Of a stretch of DNA of 47,208 bases, positions 24,187 to 32,528 are shown piece after piece (the first letter of the stretch is position 1; every line of letters starts with the position of its first letter). The stretch is taken from contig JANJUB010000172.1 of assembly GCA_024710805.1 (NCBI GenBank), positions 1-47,208 of the forward strand, read 5' to 3'. The stretch comes from Fimbriimonadaceae bacterium. GTDB taxonomy: Bacteria; Armatimonadota; Fimbriimonadia; Fimbriimonadales; Fimbriimonadaceae. The notes under the pieces were generated by a model. That model did no database searches. It was not told the origin of the DNA and worked only from the letters and a program-made list of their open reading frames with translations. The translations under genes and the position numbers were made by a program.

Positions 24187-27100
24187 TCATAAGGTCTCCT
24201 GCGGATCTTCCGATGTCTCGGTGACAGGCCAAGTCCACTCGCGGCCAAGGAACGTACGGTGGAACCACCGAATCGCGTCATCCACGTACGTGTGCATGAT
24301 CGGGATGTCGAACAGACTCAAGATCGTGCCCATCGCCAGACCGCCGATGACCGCCATGGCAAGCGGCTGATAGGCGTCGAGGCCGGTCTTGGGTGCGAAC
24401 GCGATCGGCACCATGACGATCAGCGTGATGCCGACGGTCATCAGGATCGGCCGCAACCGATCCGGGCAAGCCCGAATGATCGCCTCGTCACGCGGAATCC
24501 CGCGATTGCGGTACTTCATGATGAGATCGATCATGAGCACCGCTGTGGTGATGTCCATGCCGGTCAGAACGATGATTCCGAGGATCGAAACCGTCGAGAA
24601 CGCTTGCCCGGCCAGCCAGAGCGCGATGAACACGCCGGCCAGTTCGAGCGGCAGGGATGCGAGCATCTGGAGCGGCTGGGTGAAGCCTCGGAACTGGATG
24701 ACCAGCACGAGATACATCATCGCCAAAGCGAGTACCAGTCCGTTCATCAGACGGCGGAACGAGTCCATCATCTGGGTCATGTCGCCGCGCATTTCCATGC
24801 CGTAACCGGGTGGAAAGTTCACGGGTTCGATGCCTAGTTTTGGATTACCTCCATAGGCATAGGCGACGAGATTCATCACCACGTCCATGCTCGGCAGGCT
24901 GCCGATCCGGTAGTAGCCGGTCACGCCGACGACCCGACGCAATCCGTCATGCTCGATGGCGGTCGGGGCCTCATCCTGAACCACCGTTGCCACCGACTTG
25001 AGCGGAACCGGCGGCCCGCTGGGTGGGGTGATGTAGAGTTCTTCCAGGTCCTGTTTGGTCTCCCTGACCGGAGCGTCGTACCGGACAAGGATGGTGTTCT
25101 GCCGCAAGTTGGGCAGGCGGTAGAACTCGTTTGTCAAGCCACCACGGAGAGCGTAGTAGGCCTGCTGCGAGATGGACTCTGGCGATAGACCGAGCTGCTG
25201 TGCCCGTTCCAGATCGACTTGGATACGGTAGTCGGGAACGCCCATGGTCCACGTGCGCGAAGGCTGGAAGACCTCGGGCATCTTCCAAGCAACCGCTTCG
25301 ACCTCGCGGCCCAGGCGATCGAGTTCTTTGAGGTCGGGACCGTAGATGTTGACGTGGATTGGAGCCGCGGCGGTGGCCATGACATCCGACCCCATCTCCT
25401 TGATTTGAATGCGCCGAAGACCCGGGATGGTCTCGTACGCCTCTTTGTGGATGGCGTCCATGACCTCGAAGATCGTGCGCTCGCGCGTGTCCTTGTCGCT
25501 GAAGGTCAGCATCAGGGCGGCGCCGATCACTTGCGGCATTTGGTAGCCGGTAAAGAACGGAGACCACGTTTCGAACATGGACTCGGCCCCGATCTCGATA
25601 CTCGCCTTCTCGAGCTCCGGGTGCTTCGCCATGATCTTCTCAAGCTGGACAACTGCCTTCTCCGTGCCTTGATACGAGGTCCCGGGCTCCATCTCGATGA
25701 AGCCGACGGCTTGGCCGGTGTCGGCCAGGGGCATCATTTCACTCCCGATGAAGTAGTAGAAGGTGAAGCCAATGATGAGGATCGCGGTTACCCTAGCGAA
25801 GTTGACGAAGCGGTGTTTGAGCGTCCAGGCGATCGCGCGTCCGTAGCCCGCTTCGAGCCGATCCAAGCCCCGTTGAAAGGGGTCGAGGATCGCATACAGC
25901 CACTTCAGCACAGGGTGCTTGCGGTCTTCATCGCGCGCCGACTCGGGGCGGAGGAACTTGGCGCAAAGCAACGCGGTCAGCGTGAACGAGACGAGCGTTG
26001 ACGCGATCAATCCGAAGATCAACGGCCAGACAAGCTCGACGAACATGAGCCCGACGATTCCTCCCGAGAACACGAGCGGCAGGAGCGCGAGCACGATCAT
26101 GAAGGTGGTCGAGAGCACCGCCACTCGGACCTCGGCAATGCCATCGACCGTCGCGGTTTTGGGGTCTTTGCCCATCCTCAGGTGGCGCTCGACCGCGTGG
26201 ATGTCGATGATGCTGTCGTCAACGAGACGGCCGATCGACAACAGCAACCCGATAAGGGTTCCGCTGTTAAAGGTCATGCCGAAGGGGACCATCATCAGGA
26301 TGGCAAAGGCCAGCGACGTCGGAAGCGTCACCATGGCGATCATCGTGCCGCGCCACTCGCCCAAGAAGAGGAGAACCGCGAGGCCGGTCAGGAGTACGGC
26401 GAGACCGAGCTCGTGCCATACGTTGTTGAAGAGAATCTCAACGAAGCTCGCATTGTCATACGCGATCTTGAACGTCAGGCCGGGATTCTCGCTTTCGAGT
26501 TGCTCGATGACCCGCATCACGGCCGGCACAACGGAAGCCGAACTCGCGCCGGGATTCTGGATGACGGAGACTTCGATGGCCGCGACCGAGGAGGGTTCCT
26601 GATCTTTCGGGTTGCTGTAGTACCGATAGCCCGAACGGGTTTCCCAGTGGGAGTCTTCGACCCGTGCGACATCGCGGATGTAAACCAGCTTGGGTGGAGC
26701 AGAAGAAGTCGATGACTGCGTCGGCGGAGTTGGCCCTGGCTGAGCCGCGGCACCACCCCCCATGCCGCCCATGCCGGTCGGACTTGGCGCGCCACCCCCT
26801 GAGCTCGACGTACCGCTTCCGACTTGGCGGATCGGATAGTCGAGAATCTCTTGAGCGGATTGAGTGCGCGTATCGACGCGCACCACGCCCTCCCGATCCT
26901 GGGAGGTCAGCGTGCCCGAAGAGCGCGTTACGTTGGCCCGGTCGATGGCATCGCGAACCTCGAGGATGGAGAGTCCGTAGGCGGCGAGTTTCTCGCGATC
27001 GACGATGACCTGCATCTGTCGGCGGTAGCCTCCGAAGGGCACCACCGAGTAGACGTCAGGTACCGACTTGAGCCGCCGGACAATCTCATTGTCGGCGTAC

Positions 27101-27633
27101 TCTCGCACCCGAACAGGGTCCCACCCTTGGCCTGCATCTCCGGCCACCGCGAGAGACAGGATCGGCAAGTTCAGCGGATCGATCGGGACGATGAACGATG
27201 GCTTAAGGTTGGCCCCCGTCGCCGGCAGGTTGGACTGGGTGACGTTCATCAGCGACTGAACGTCGACCAGCGCCTTCTGCATGTTCGAGCCGTAGGGAAA
27301 CTCCAGCGCAACGATGGAGAACCCATCTTGCGAGGTGGATCGAATGTAGCGGACGCCTTGCAGATTGACGAGTTGCTCTTCGATCGGCTTCGAGATGTAC
27401 AACTCCATCTCTTGGGCCGACAAGCCCGGCATCATGGTGACGACGCCGATCATCGGGCTCTCGACGTAGGGCGCGAACCGCTTTGGAATGATCCCGGTCA
27501 TCGCCATCCACGCCATCGCGAGGATTCCAACGTAGAGGGCGATGATTGCGTAGGGGTGTTCGATGCTCCATCGGTGGATCATGTGAAGCGGGTTGTGCCG
27601 CTTCGTTTCGAACTTTACGGGGTCGTGCCTCAC
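24187..27633 (-). CDS. RND heavy-metal-type efflux pump (CusA-like)
   Basis: The 1148-residue inner-membrane pump uses the proton gradient to push substrate through the adaptor and TolC channel. The first helix follows WSIEHPYAIIALYVGILAM. The porter domain has IPKRFAPYVESPMIGVVTMMPGLS. In the TM4 region the Asp pair of the proton relay is seen in GRLVDDSIIDIHAVERH, a variant of the usual GLVVDDAIVVVEN. TM10-12 contain GIIVLTGMDITTAVLMIDLIM. An odd Gly/Ser/Pro-rich insertion (about residues 270-315, GMGGMGGGAAAQ) interrupts the porter domain. Association with cupredoxin proteins suggests copper or silver as the substrate. The ATG overlaps the adaptor stop by 4 bases. Confidence 0.9.
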   Translation of the reverse strand: MRHDPVKFETKRHNPLHMIHRWSIEHPYAIIALYVGILAMAWMAMTGIIPKRFAPYVESPMIGVVTMMPGLSAQEMELYISKPIEEQLVNLQGVRYIRSTSQDGFSIVALEFPYGSNMQKALVDVQSLMNVTQSNLPATGANLKPSFIVPIDPLNLPILSLAVAGDAGQGWDPVRVREYADNEIVRRLKSVPDVYSVVPFGGYRRQMQVIVDREKLAAYGLSILEVRDAIDRANVTRSSGTLTSQDREGVVRVDTRTQSAQEILDYPIRQVGSGTSSSGGGAPSPTGMGGMGGGAAAQPGPTPPTQSSTSSAPPKLVYIRDVARVEDSHWETRSGYRYYSNPKDQEPSSVAAIEVSVIQNPGASSASVVPAVMRVIEQLESENPGLTFKIAYDNASFVEILFNNVWHELGLAVLLTGLAVLLFLGEWRGTMIAMVTLPTSLAFAILMMVPFGMTFNSGTLIGLLLSIGRLVDDSIIDIHAVERHLRMGKDPKTATVDGIAEVRVAVLSTTFMIVLALLPLVFSGGIVGLMFVELVWPLIFGLIASTLVSFTLTALLCAKFLRPESARDEDRKHPVLKWLYAILDPFQRGLDRLEAGYGRAIAWTLKHRFVNFARVTAILIIGFTFYYFIGSEMMPLADTGQAVGFIEMEPGTSYQGTEKAVVQLEKIMAKHPELEKASIEIGAESMFETWSPFFTGYQMPQVIGAALMLTFSDKDTRERTIFEVMDAIHKEAYETIPGLRRIQIKEMGSDVMATAAAPIHVNIYGPDLKELDRLGREVEAVAWKMPEVFQPSRTWTMGVPDYRIQVDLERAQQLGLSPESISQQAYYALRGGLTNEFYRLPNLRQNTILVRYDAPVRETKQDLEELYITPPSGPPVPLKSVATVVQDEAPTAIEHDGLRRVVGVTGYYRIGSLPSMDVVMNLVAYAYGGNPKLGIEPVNFPPGYGMEMRGDMTQMMDSFRRLMNGLVLALAMMYLVLVIQFRGFTQPLQMLASLPLELAGVFIALWLAGQAFSTVSILGIIVLTGMDITTAVLMIDLIMKYRNRGIPRDEAIIRACPDRLRPILMTVGITLIVMVPIAFAPKTGLDAYQPLAMAVIGGLAMGTILSLFDIPIMHTYVDDAIRWFHRTFLGREWTWPVTETSEDPQETL

Positions 27634-29990
27634 TGCACGACCACCTTGCCGTCGAACATGTCCATGCCGCAGGTGAACCGGAAGGTCCCCGAAGACTTGG
27701 GCGTGATTGTGATCGTTACCCGCTTGTTCAGCGGGAGCGGCTCGTTGATCTTGAAGTCAGGGAAGATGACTTCGGTGCCGCAGGTCTCTTCCGTTCGCCG
27801 AATGAACGTGAGCGTGAGCGGTTTGCCCACCTCTCCGCGCACGGTGTTCGGTTCATAGGTTCCTCCCAAGATTTCGATGACCTGTCCCTTGGCTTCCTCG
27901 GTGGGCGTTACGGCAGTAACTTCACCTTGCTCCGTCAGGAATGCGGCTCCGCGGGTGACGACCTGCTGGCCCTCCTTGAGCCCCGAGAGGACGAGCACAC
28001 GCTGGCCGTCATCGGTGCCGACTTCCACCCGAGTCCGCTTGACTACGTAGCTTCCCGGTGCGCCCGAGGCTTCGGCAACCCACACATAGGCTGCGGATTT
28101 TCCGGGCTCGCCTGCCGTTTGCTGCAGTGCCGAGATGGGCATCGTGAGGCCCGCCTTGGGTGTACCAAGACTGATCTTCATCGTTACGAACTGGCCGGGG
28201 AGTATCCGGCCCTGGGGGTTGGGCCAGAGGGCCTCGACCACTCCGAGTCGGCTCTGGGGGTCGACCGTCGGGCTAACGCTGGTCACGCGCAGATCGAGGT
28301 CGAGCGCCTCTTGGCCGGCAGCAGAGATCTTCACGCTGGAACCCACCGAAATGCGTGCCAGGTCCGTTTGAGCGACATTCGCCTGAAGCCGGATGGGATC
28401 GATCTGAGCGATCTTGAGGATGGTCTGGCCGGGAGTCACGGTCGTACCGGGGCTCACCAGCCGCTGGGAGACCATGCCATCACGGTCGGCCCGGAGCACG
28501 GCGTAGCCGCGTTGGGCGGCCGCACTCTGGTAGCCAGCCCTGGCCTGGGTGACCCCGGCTCGCTCGCGGTCGATCATGGATCTTGCGGCCTGAGCCGACT
28601 TCTGGCGCGCTTCGACCGCGGCCTTGGCTGCAACGACTTCGGATCGTGCTTGCGACACGCGGCGAGTCGCCGCCAGCGCCATCGCATCGGCTCGGCGAGC
28701 GTTCGCCTGAGCGGCCGCGACCTTGGCTTCGGCGTTACGGACCATCGATCGGGCTTGTCGCAGCTTCGAATCGGCATCGGCGGTCTGAGACTCTGCCATC
28801 TGCAGCTCGGATCGGCTGATCGCTCCCTTGGAGAAGAGCTCCTTCATGCGCGCCAGTTCGTCGGTCTGAAACCGGGCCATTTGCTCGGCAGCGGTAACTT
28901 CTGCCTCGGCGGAGACCACCTCCGACTTCATCGCCTGCACTTCAGCCGCCATGGCGGATTGCTCCTGCTTGGCGGCTTCGAGCATAGCGAGCGCTTCCGA
29001 GACCATGTTCTCGCGCACCGCAACGTCGGCTCGGGCCTCGGCTGTTTCTTGAAGAGCCGCCTCATACTCGGCAGCGGCGACTCCAACCGACTTCGCGGCC
29101 ATGTCGGTCATCGCAGCTCGCTCGGCGAGCTGAGGGTCGAGTTGGGAGGTATCGAGACGAGCGAGGATCTGGCCTTTCTTGACCCGATCGCCGACATAAA
29201 CGACGACGTCGAGGACCGTGCCCCCGACTCGGGGGTTCACGTCCTGCTCGACGAAGCCCACGGCTTGCCCGGAGTAGCTCGCGGTCGGTACAACCTCGCC
29301 CATTTCAACCGTAGCAAGCTCGACCGCGGTCGTGCCGGGAGGGGCCGGAGTGTTCATCTCCATGACCTGAGCCTCGATCGGGGTCATCGATCCCGGTCGG
29401 CGCAGGTTGTTGACCGCGTAGATGGCACCGGCCAGCATCGCAACCAGGAGGAGCGTGCCGCCGATCGTGGCGCGGTTGAACACTGCGCGGCCATCGATGC
29501 GTTGTCCTGACTTGCGAACTCGGTAGATTACAAACGCGGCGAGCGCGATACCGACCACCCAAGGGAGCAGTCCGATGAGGCTCGAGCCGCCCCCAGATGC
29601 GTCCGCACCGATGTCCTGGCCTGTTCGCACTTGCAGCTTCGCGGTGGCCTCTCCAGGCGTTCCCTGAATCTGAATTTCGACCTCGTACTGTCCCGCCATG
29701 GGGAAGGCGGCATCCATCGCGTAGGTACCGGGCTCCCGTGCCGGAAGGGCTCGCTGCTCGCGTTCGCCCATGAACATGCCCGGCATGCGAGCGATCGCGC
29801 GGACCTCCAGATCGGTGACGGGCTCGCCCTGTTCGGATGTGATCGCGAACGTCAATCTTGCCTTGCCGACCGGGATCACCTTCGGCTGAGCCGTCATCGA
29901 GATTCGGTAAGGGCCGGAAGATCCGGTGACTTGCGCCCATGCACCGACCATCGCCATGAGAAAGAGCAGAGTTGAAAGAAGGAGCTTCAC
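27630..29990 (-). CDS. RND periplasmic adaptor fused to a YtkA-like N-domain and a C-terminal cupredoxin
   Basis: The 786-residue protein is twice the usual adaptor size. Order: signal peptide (residues 1-19), an extracytoplasmic beta domain like YtkA/FixH (about 25-125, AQPKVIPVGKARLTFAITSE), two membrane helices (about 135-157 and 175-195), a HlyD/CusB adaptor core with a lipoyl half (VGGTVLDVVVYVGDRVKKGQ), a very long Ala/Glu-rich coiled coil (about 280-500), the second lipoyl half and beta barrel, and a cupredoxin domain (about 700-786, ending FTCGMDMFDGKVVVQ). The last domain closely resembles the separate lipoprotein at 23642-24037. The fusion suggests that metal is captured and loaded by the adaptor itself. 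It overlaps both neighbours by 4 bases. Confidence 0.88.
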   Translation of the reverse strand: MKLLLSTLLFLMAMVGAWAQVTGSSGPYRISMTAQPKVIPVGKARLTFAITSEQGEPVTDLEVRAIARMPGMFMGEREQRALPAREPGTYAMDAAFPMAGQYEVEIQIQGTPGEATAKLQVRTGQDIGADASGGGSSLIGLLPWVVGIALAAFVIYRVRKSGQRIDGRAVFNRATIGGTLLLVAMLAGAIYAVNNLRRPGSMTPIEAQVMEMNTPAPPGTTAVELATVEMGEVVPTASYSGQAVGFVEQDVNPRVGGTVLDVVVYVGDRVKKGQILARLDTSQLDPQLAERAAMTDMAAKSVGVAAAEYEAALQETAEARADVAVRENMVSEALAMLEAAKQEQSAMAAEVQAMKSEVVSAEAEVTAAEQMARFQTDELARMKELFSKGAISRSELQMAESQTADADSKLRQARSMVRNAEAKVAAAQANARRADAMALAATRRVSQARSEVVAAKAAVEARQKSAQAARSMIDRERAGVTQARAGYQSAAAQRGYAVLRADRDGMVSQRLVSPGTTVTPGQTILKIAQIDPIRLQANVAQTDLARISVGSSVKISAAGQEALDLDLRVTSVSPTVDPQSRLGVVEALWPNPQGRILPGQFVTMKISLGTPKAGLTMPISALQQTAGEPGKSAAYVWVAEASGAPGSYVVKRTRVEVGTDDGQRVLVLSGLKEGQQVVTRGAAFLTEQGEVTAVTPTEEAKGQVIEILGGTYEPNTVRGEVGKPLTLTFIRRTEETCGTEVIFPDFKINEPLPLNKRVTITITPKSSGTFRFTCGMDMFDGKVVVQ

Positions 29991-31312
29991 TTCGGTACCT
30001 CCGGGGTTGCCGTGGGGCCGACCAAGCCCGCGGTTCGATAGAGCTTGGCGACGGCGAGCTGCAGGTCAAACTCGGCGCGAACTGAGTTTGAGCGAGCCCG
30101 AGTCAGGGCGGCGAGCGCATCGAGTTGATCGACAAAGATGCCGACCCCACTCTCCACGCGGACGACTTGCGTGTTGTAGGCGGAGAGTGCGGACTGCTCT
30201 CCCCGCTCGGCGGACACTTTCTGCTGCTGAGCGGTCTCCAAGTCGAGCCAAGCTTTGCGCAGGTCCACCTCGATCCGCCTCTCGACCACCGACAGCTCGG
30301 CTTCGGCTTGGACGATCATCGCCTGCGCTTGCCGAGATGCGGCGCGTCTTTGTCCGCCGTCGAACAGGGGAAGGCTGAGCGCGAGGCCCAGAGATCCTCC
30401 GCTTCTTCGCCCCATGGCATCTTGCGGCGAGAAGATGTCGCCCATGGCGACACCGTAAAGCTGGGGTCCGAGTGCCGCTTCAGCGGCTCGTCGTTCTGCC
30501 TTTGCGGCGCGCACCCTTTGCCTCGCTTGCACCGCTTCACCTCGGCTTGCCTTTGCCGCCTTCAACAGGTCGTCGAAGGCGAGTTGCGGCAGCGCGGAAG
30601 CTGACGAATCCTCGAGCGTTACGGGTGCGTCGAGGCTTTCTCCCATCACCAGAAGGAGTTCGAGCACCATTTTCTTCCGCTCAGCTTGCATCGAAAGCAG
30701 CTCCGCTTCGGCTTCCGACTGCTCGGCCTCGGCCCGGCGCACGGAGGCTTCGATTCCCTTGCCATTGGCAAGCAGCGTGCGAGCGTTCTCCGCCATCGCC
30801 TTGGCGGCATCGAGGCGCGATGCGGCGGTAAGGACCTGACGTTGGGCAAAGAGGGCCTCAAGGAAGGCCATCCTGACTTCGAGCGCGACCTCGGCACGCA
30901 TCTCAAACAGGCCGGCCATCGCAGCCTTTTCCAGCGCATCCGCCGCGGCGGTCATCGCGGAGAGGGCTCCTCCGGTGTAGAGCGGAACCATCAGCATGAG
31001 ACCTGCGTCCAGCCACCTGCCCTCCGGGGCAACGACATTGGTCGATGGTGAGACCCCCATCGCGGACCCGTAGGGAGTCGCCATCGTGCTTCGTGCTGCG
31101 AACCCGTTGAAGACCAGCTGAGGTCCTTCCATGCCGCGGGTTCCCTTGGTTAGGGCGCGCGCGGCTTCGACTTCCGCCAAACCCGCCGCGAGCTTCGGAC
31201 TGTGCTTGAGGCCAAAGCTGACGGCATCTTCGATCGAGAGACTCTTCTCCGATTGGGCGAGCGAGCCGACGGCGAGCACCGCCGCGACACATGAGGCAAA
31301 TGCGCGGATCAT
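29987..31312 (-). CDS. TolC-family outer-membrane efflux channel
   Basis: The 441-residue protein forms the outer-membrane duct of the tripartite pump. It has a signal peptide (AVLAVGSLAQS), two repeats of the outer-membrane efflux protein domain with long Ala/Glu-rich helices (SIEDAVSFGLKHSPKLAAGLAEVEAAR; FDDLLKAAKASRGEAVQARQRVRAAKAER), and beta segments with Gly/Leu alternation (GGSLGLALSLPLFDGGQRR) that match the TolC barrel strands. Its start overlaps the end of the sensor-like gene by 4 bases, and its end overlaps the adaptor start by 4. Confidence 0.9.
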   Translation of the reverse strand: MIRAFASCVAAVLAVGSLAQSEKSLSIEDAVSFGLKHSPKLAAGLAEVEAARALTKGTRGMEGPQLVFNGFAARSTMATPYGSAMGVSPSTNVVAPEGRWLDAGLMLMVPLYTGGALSAMTAAADALEKAAMAGLFEMRAEVALEVRMAFLEALFAQRQVLTAASRLDAAKAMAENARTLLANGKGIEASVRRAEAEQSEAEAELLSMQAERKKMVLELLLVMGESLDAPVTLEDSSASALPQLAFDDLLKAAKASRGEAVQARQRVRAAKAERRAAEAALGPQLYGVAMGDIFSPQDAMGRRSGGSLGLALSLPLFDGGQRRAASRQAQAMIVQAEAELSVVERRIEVDLRKAWLDLETAQQQKVSAERGEQSALSAYNTQVVRVESGVGIFVDQLDALAALTRARSNSVRAEFDLQLAVAKLYRTAGLVGPTATPEVPK

Positions 31313-31845
31313 AGACTCCCTCCCGCGAGGTACTTCTCAATGCGCTGTCGCTGGGAAGCATCGAGCACCGCGAGGGAGCGGCTCCACAGCTCTTGACGCT
31401 CCAAGTCGTATTCGACGGAGAGTCGGGAGTACTCGGAGAGGCTGACGTTGAGGTTGCTGAGCGAGATGCGCGATCCCGCTGCCGGCTGGGCGGTCTTCTG
31501 TTCCTGTCCCATCTGGCGCTGAAACTCCCGCTTTCTCTCCTGCCACGTCTTGGCCAGAGCGTCGAGTTTCGCACTTTGGGCGACCTGCAGCTGGAGCAAG
31601 TCAGCGTGCTCCAGGATGATCGAAGGTTCCGGTTTCAGCCGAGCAAGCGGAACCAGCGGCTTCGGATTGTTGACCGAGGGGCGATCGACAAGTTTGAGTT
31701 TGCCGCTCGCATCCGCCTCGTAGTAGCTCGTCTTGATGGTGCCGGGTTGAGAAAGATAGCCGTACAGTCCAAAGGCAACCAGCCCCACGACCATGACGAC
31801 ACTTCCAGGCCCAAGGCGCCGGGGACTATGAATCGGTCTTGACAT
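31309..31845 (-). CDS. Membrane-anchored periplasmic metal-sensor-like protein (CnrX/Spy-like)
   Basis: The 178-residue product has one N-terminal membrane helix (PGSVVMVVGLVAFGLYGYL) and a periplasmic part that is almost entirely helical, with LQVAQSAKLDALAKTWQERKREFQRQM and a final LDASQRQRIEKYLAGG. The last segment resembles the LTxxQ-type repeats of Spy/CpxP and the heavy-metal sensors CnrX/ZraP; the match is by pattern only. It has Met but no Cys, so direct metal binding is unproven. Its place ahead of channel, adaptor and pump in one overlapping run makes a sensing or metal-buffering role plausible. GGAG lies 11 bases before the ATG. Confidence 0.6.
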   Translation of the reverse strand: MSRPIHSPRRLGPGSVVMVVGLVAFGLYGYLSQPGTIKTSYYEADASGKLKLVDRPSVNNPKPLVPLARLKPEPSIILEHADLLQLQVAQSAKLDALAKTWQERKREFQRQMGQEQKTAQPAAGSRISLSNLNVSLSEYSRLSVEYDLERQELWSRSLAVLDASQRQRIEKYLAGGSL

Positions 31846-31919
31846 ACAGTGTTACTCCAGGTTCGTCGTGTTAATGAGAACGCCGGGGTAACGCGTGATC
31901 TAATTGTCCATGCCCCGGC

Positions 31920-32366
31920 TTACGCTCGCGATGCGAGCAGCAAACCCAAGGGGCTAGGCGGAGCCCGTTCGGAGTGGGGGCCCTCAGGTACAGAGGGTGG
32001 CGACCCGTCGGAGAAGTCAATGATCCGCTTGGTCGGGGTCAAATCGATCCACTTGGGTTCCGGAACGGGCAACGGATCGGGAAACAGCACCACGAGGTTG
32101 ACGGACCATGCGGATACCGCATCCATATCCTCAGAAGGCTCAACCGGAGCTTTGATGCACTTGCACTCGTTGCACGCAGGTTCCTTTGCGACCGTCGACT
32201 CTGGGCAACAGGACTCAGGTTGGCGGACTGAGTGCATGTCGCAACCGGAATCGCAGGTAGCGGCAAGACACGCCGACATGGACATCGCGGGCCTGGACAG
32301 GCTCAGCACGACCAAGACCGCGCCGATGAAGCGGATCAAGAGTCGAGCGGGATACGGCCGCGACAT
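31920..32366 (-). CDS. Exported cysteine-rich protein heading the efflux operon
   Basis: The 148-residue product begins at ATG 32366, placed by a TATAAT box 6 bases upstream. A signal peptide (RFIGAVLVVLSLSRPAMS) is followed by eight Cys in about 45 residues (ACLAATCDSGC, SCC, ACNECKC), a pattern able to bind soft metals such as copper or zinc. The C-terminal half is Pro-rich and acidic. I do not recognise the family, but small Cys-rich exported proteins often precede copper-resistance genes (CopL-like cases). A 74-base gap separates it from the next gene, so it may be part of the same transcript. Confidence 0.6.
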   Translation of the reverse strand: MSRPYPARLLIRFIGAVLVVLSLSRPAMSMSACLAATCDSGCDMHSVRQPESCCPESTVAKEPACNECKCIKAPVEPSEDMDAVSAWSVNLVVLFPDPLPVPEPKWIDLTPTKRIIDFSDGSPPSVPEGPHSERAPPSPLGLLLASRA

Positions 32367-32372
32367 AACTTC

Positions 32373-32378
32373 ATTATA
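32373..32378 (-). promoter_or_regulatory. TATAAT -10 box of the efflux operon (leaderless)
   Basis: A perfect -10 hexamer on the minus strand, 6 bases before ATG 32366. TTGACG (32396-32391) is only 12 bases upstream, too close for a normal -35. Confidence 0.55.
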
Positions 32379-32528
32379 GCGGGGCTTTTTCGTCAAATGG
32401 CCCATCGACCCACCAACGCGCGACGGAACTGAGTTCGCGAAGCTGATCTAGCATCGGGTGGATCGGCTCTGGAACTTGACCCCGGTGGGCGTCCCCGGAC
32501 CCTTGCTCTTCGTAGTACAACGTTGAAC

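Noticed and set aside
27546-29510. 654-codon frame opposite the RND adaptor
   Set aside because: Antisense shadow of a well-supported fusion protein; composition is biased and no family is recognisable.
32385-32396. TTGACG as the -35 of the efflux operon
   Set aside because: It is only 12 bases from the TATAAT box; a working -35 needs about 16-19.
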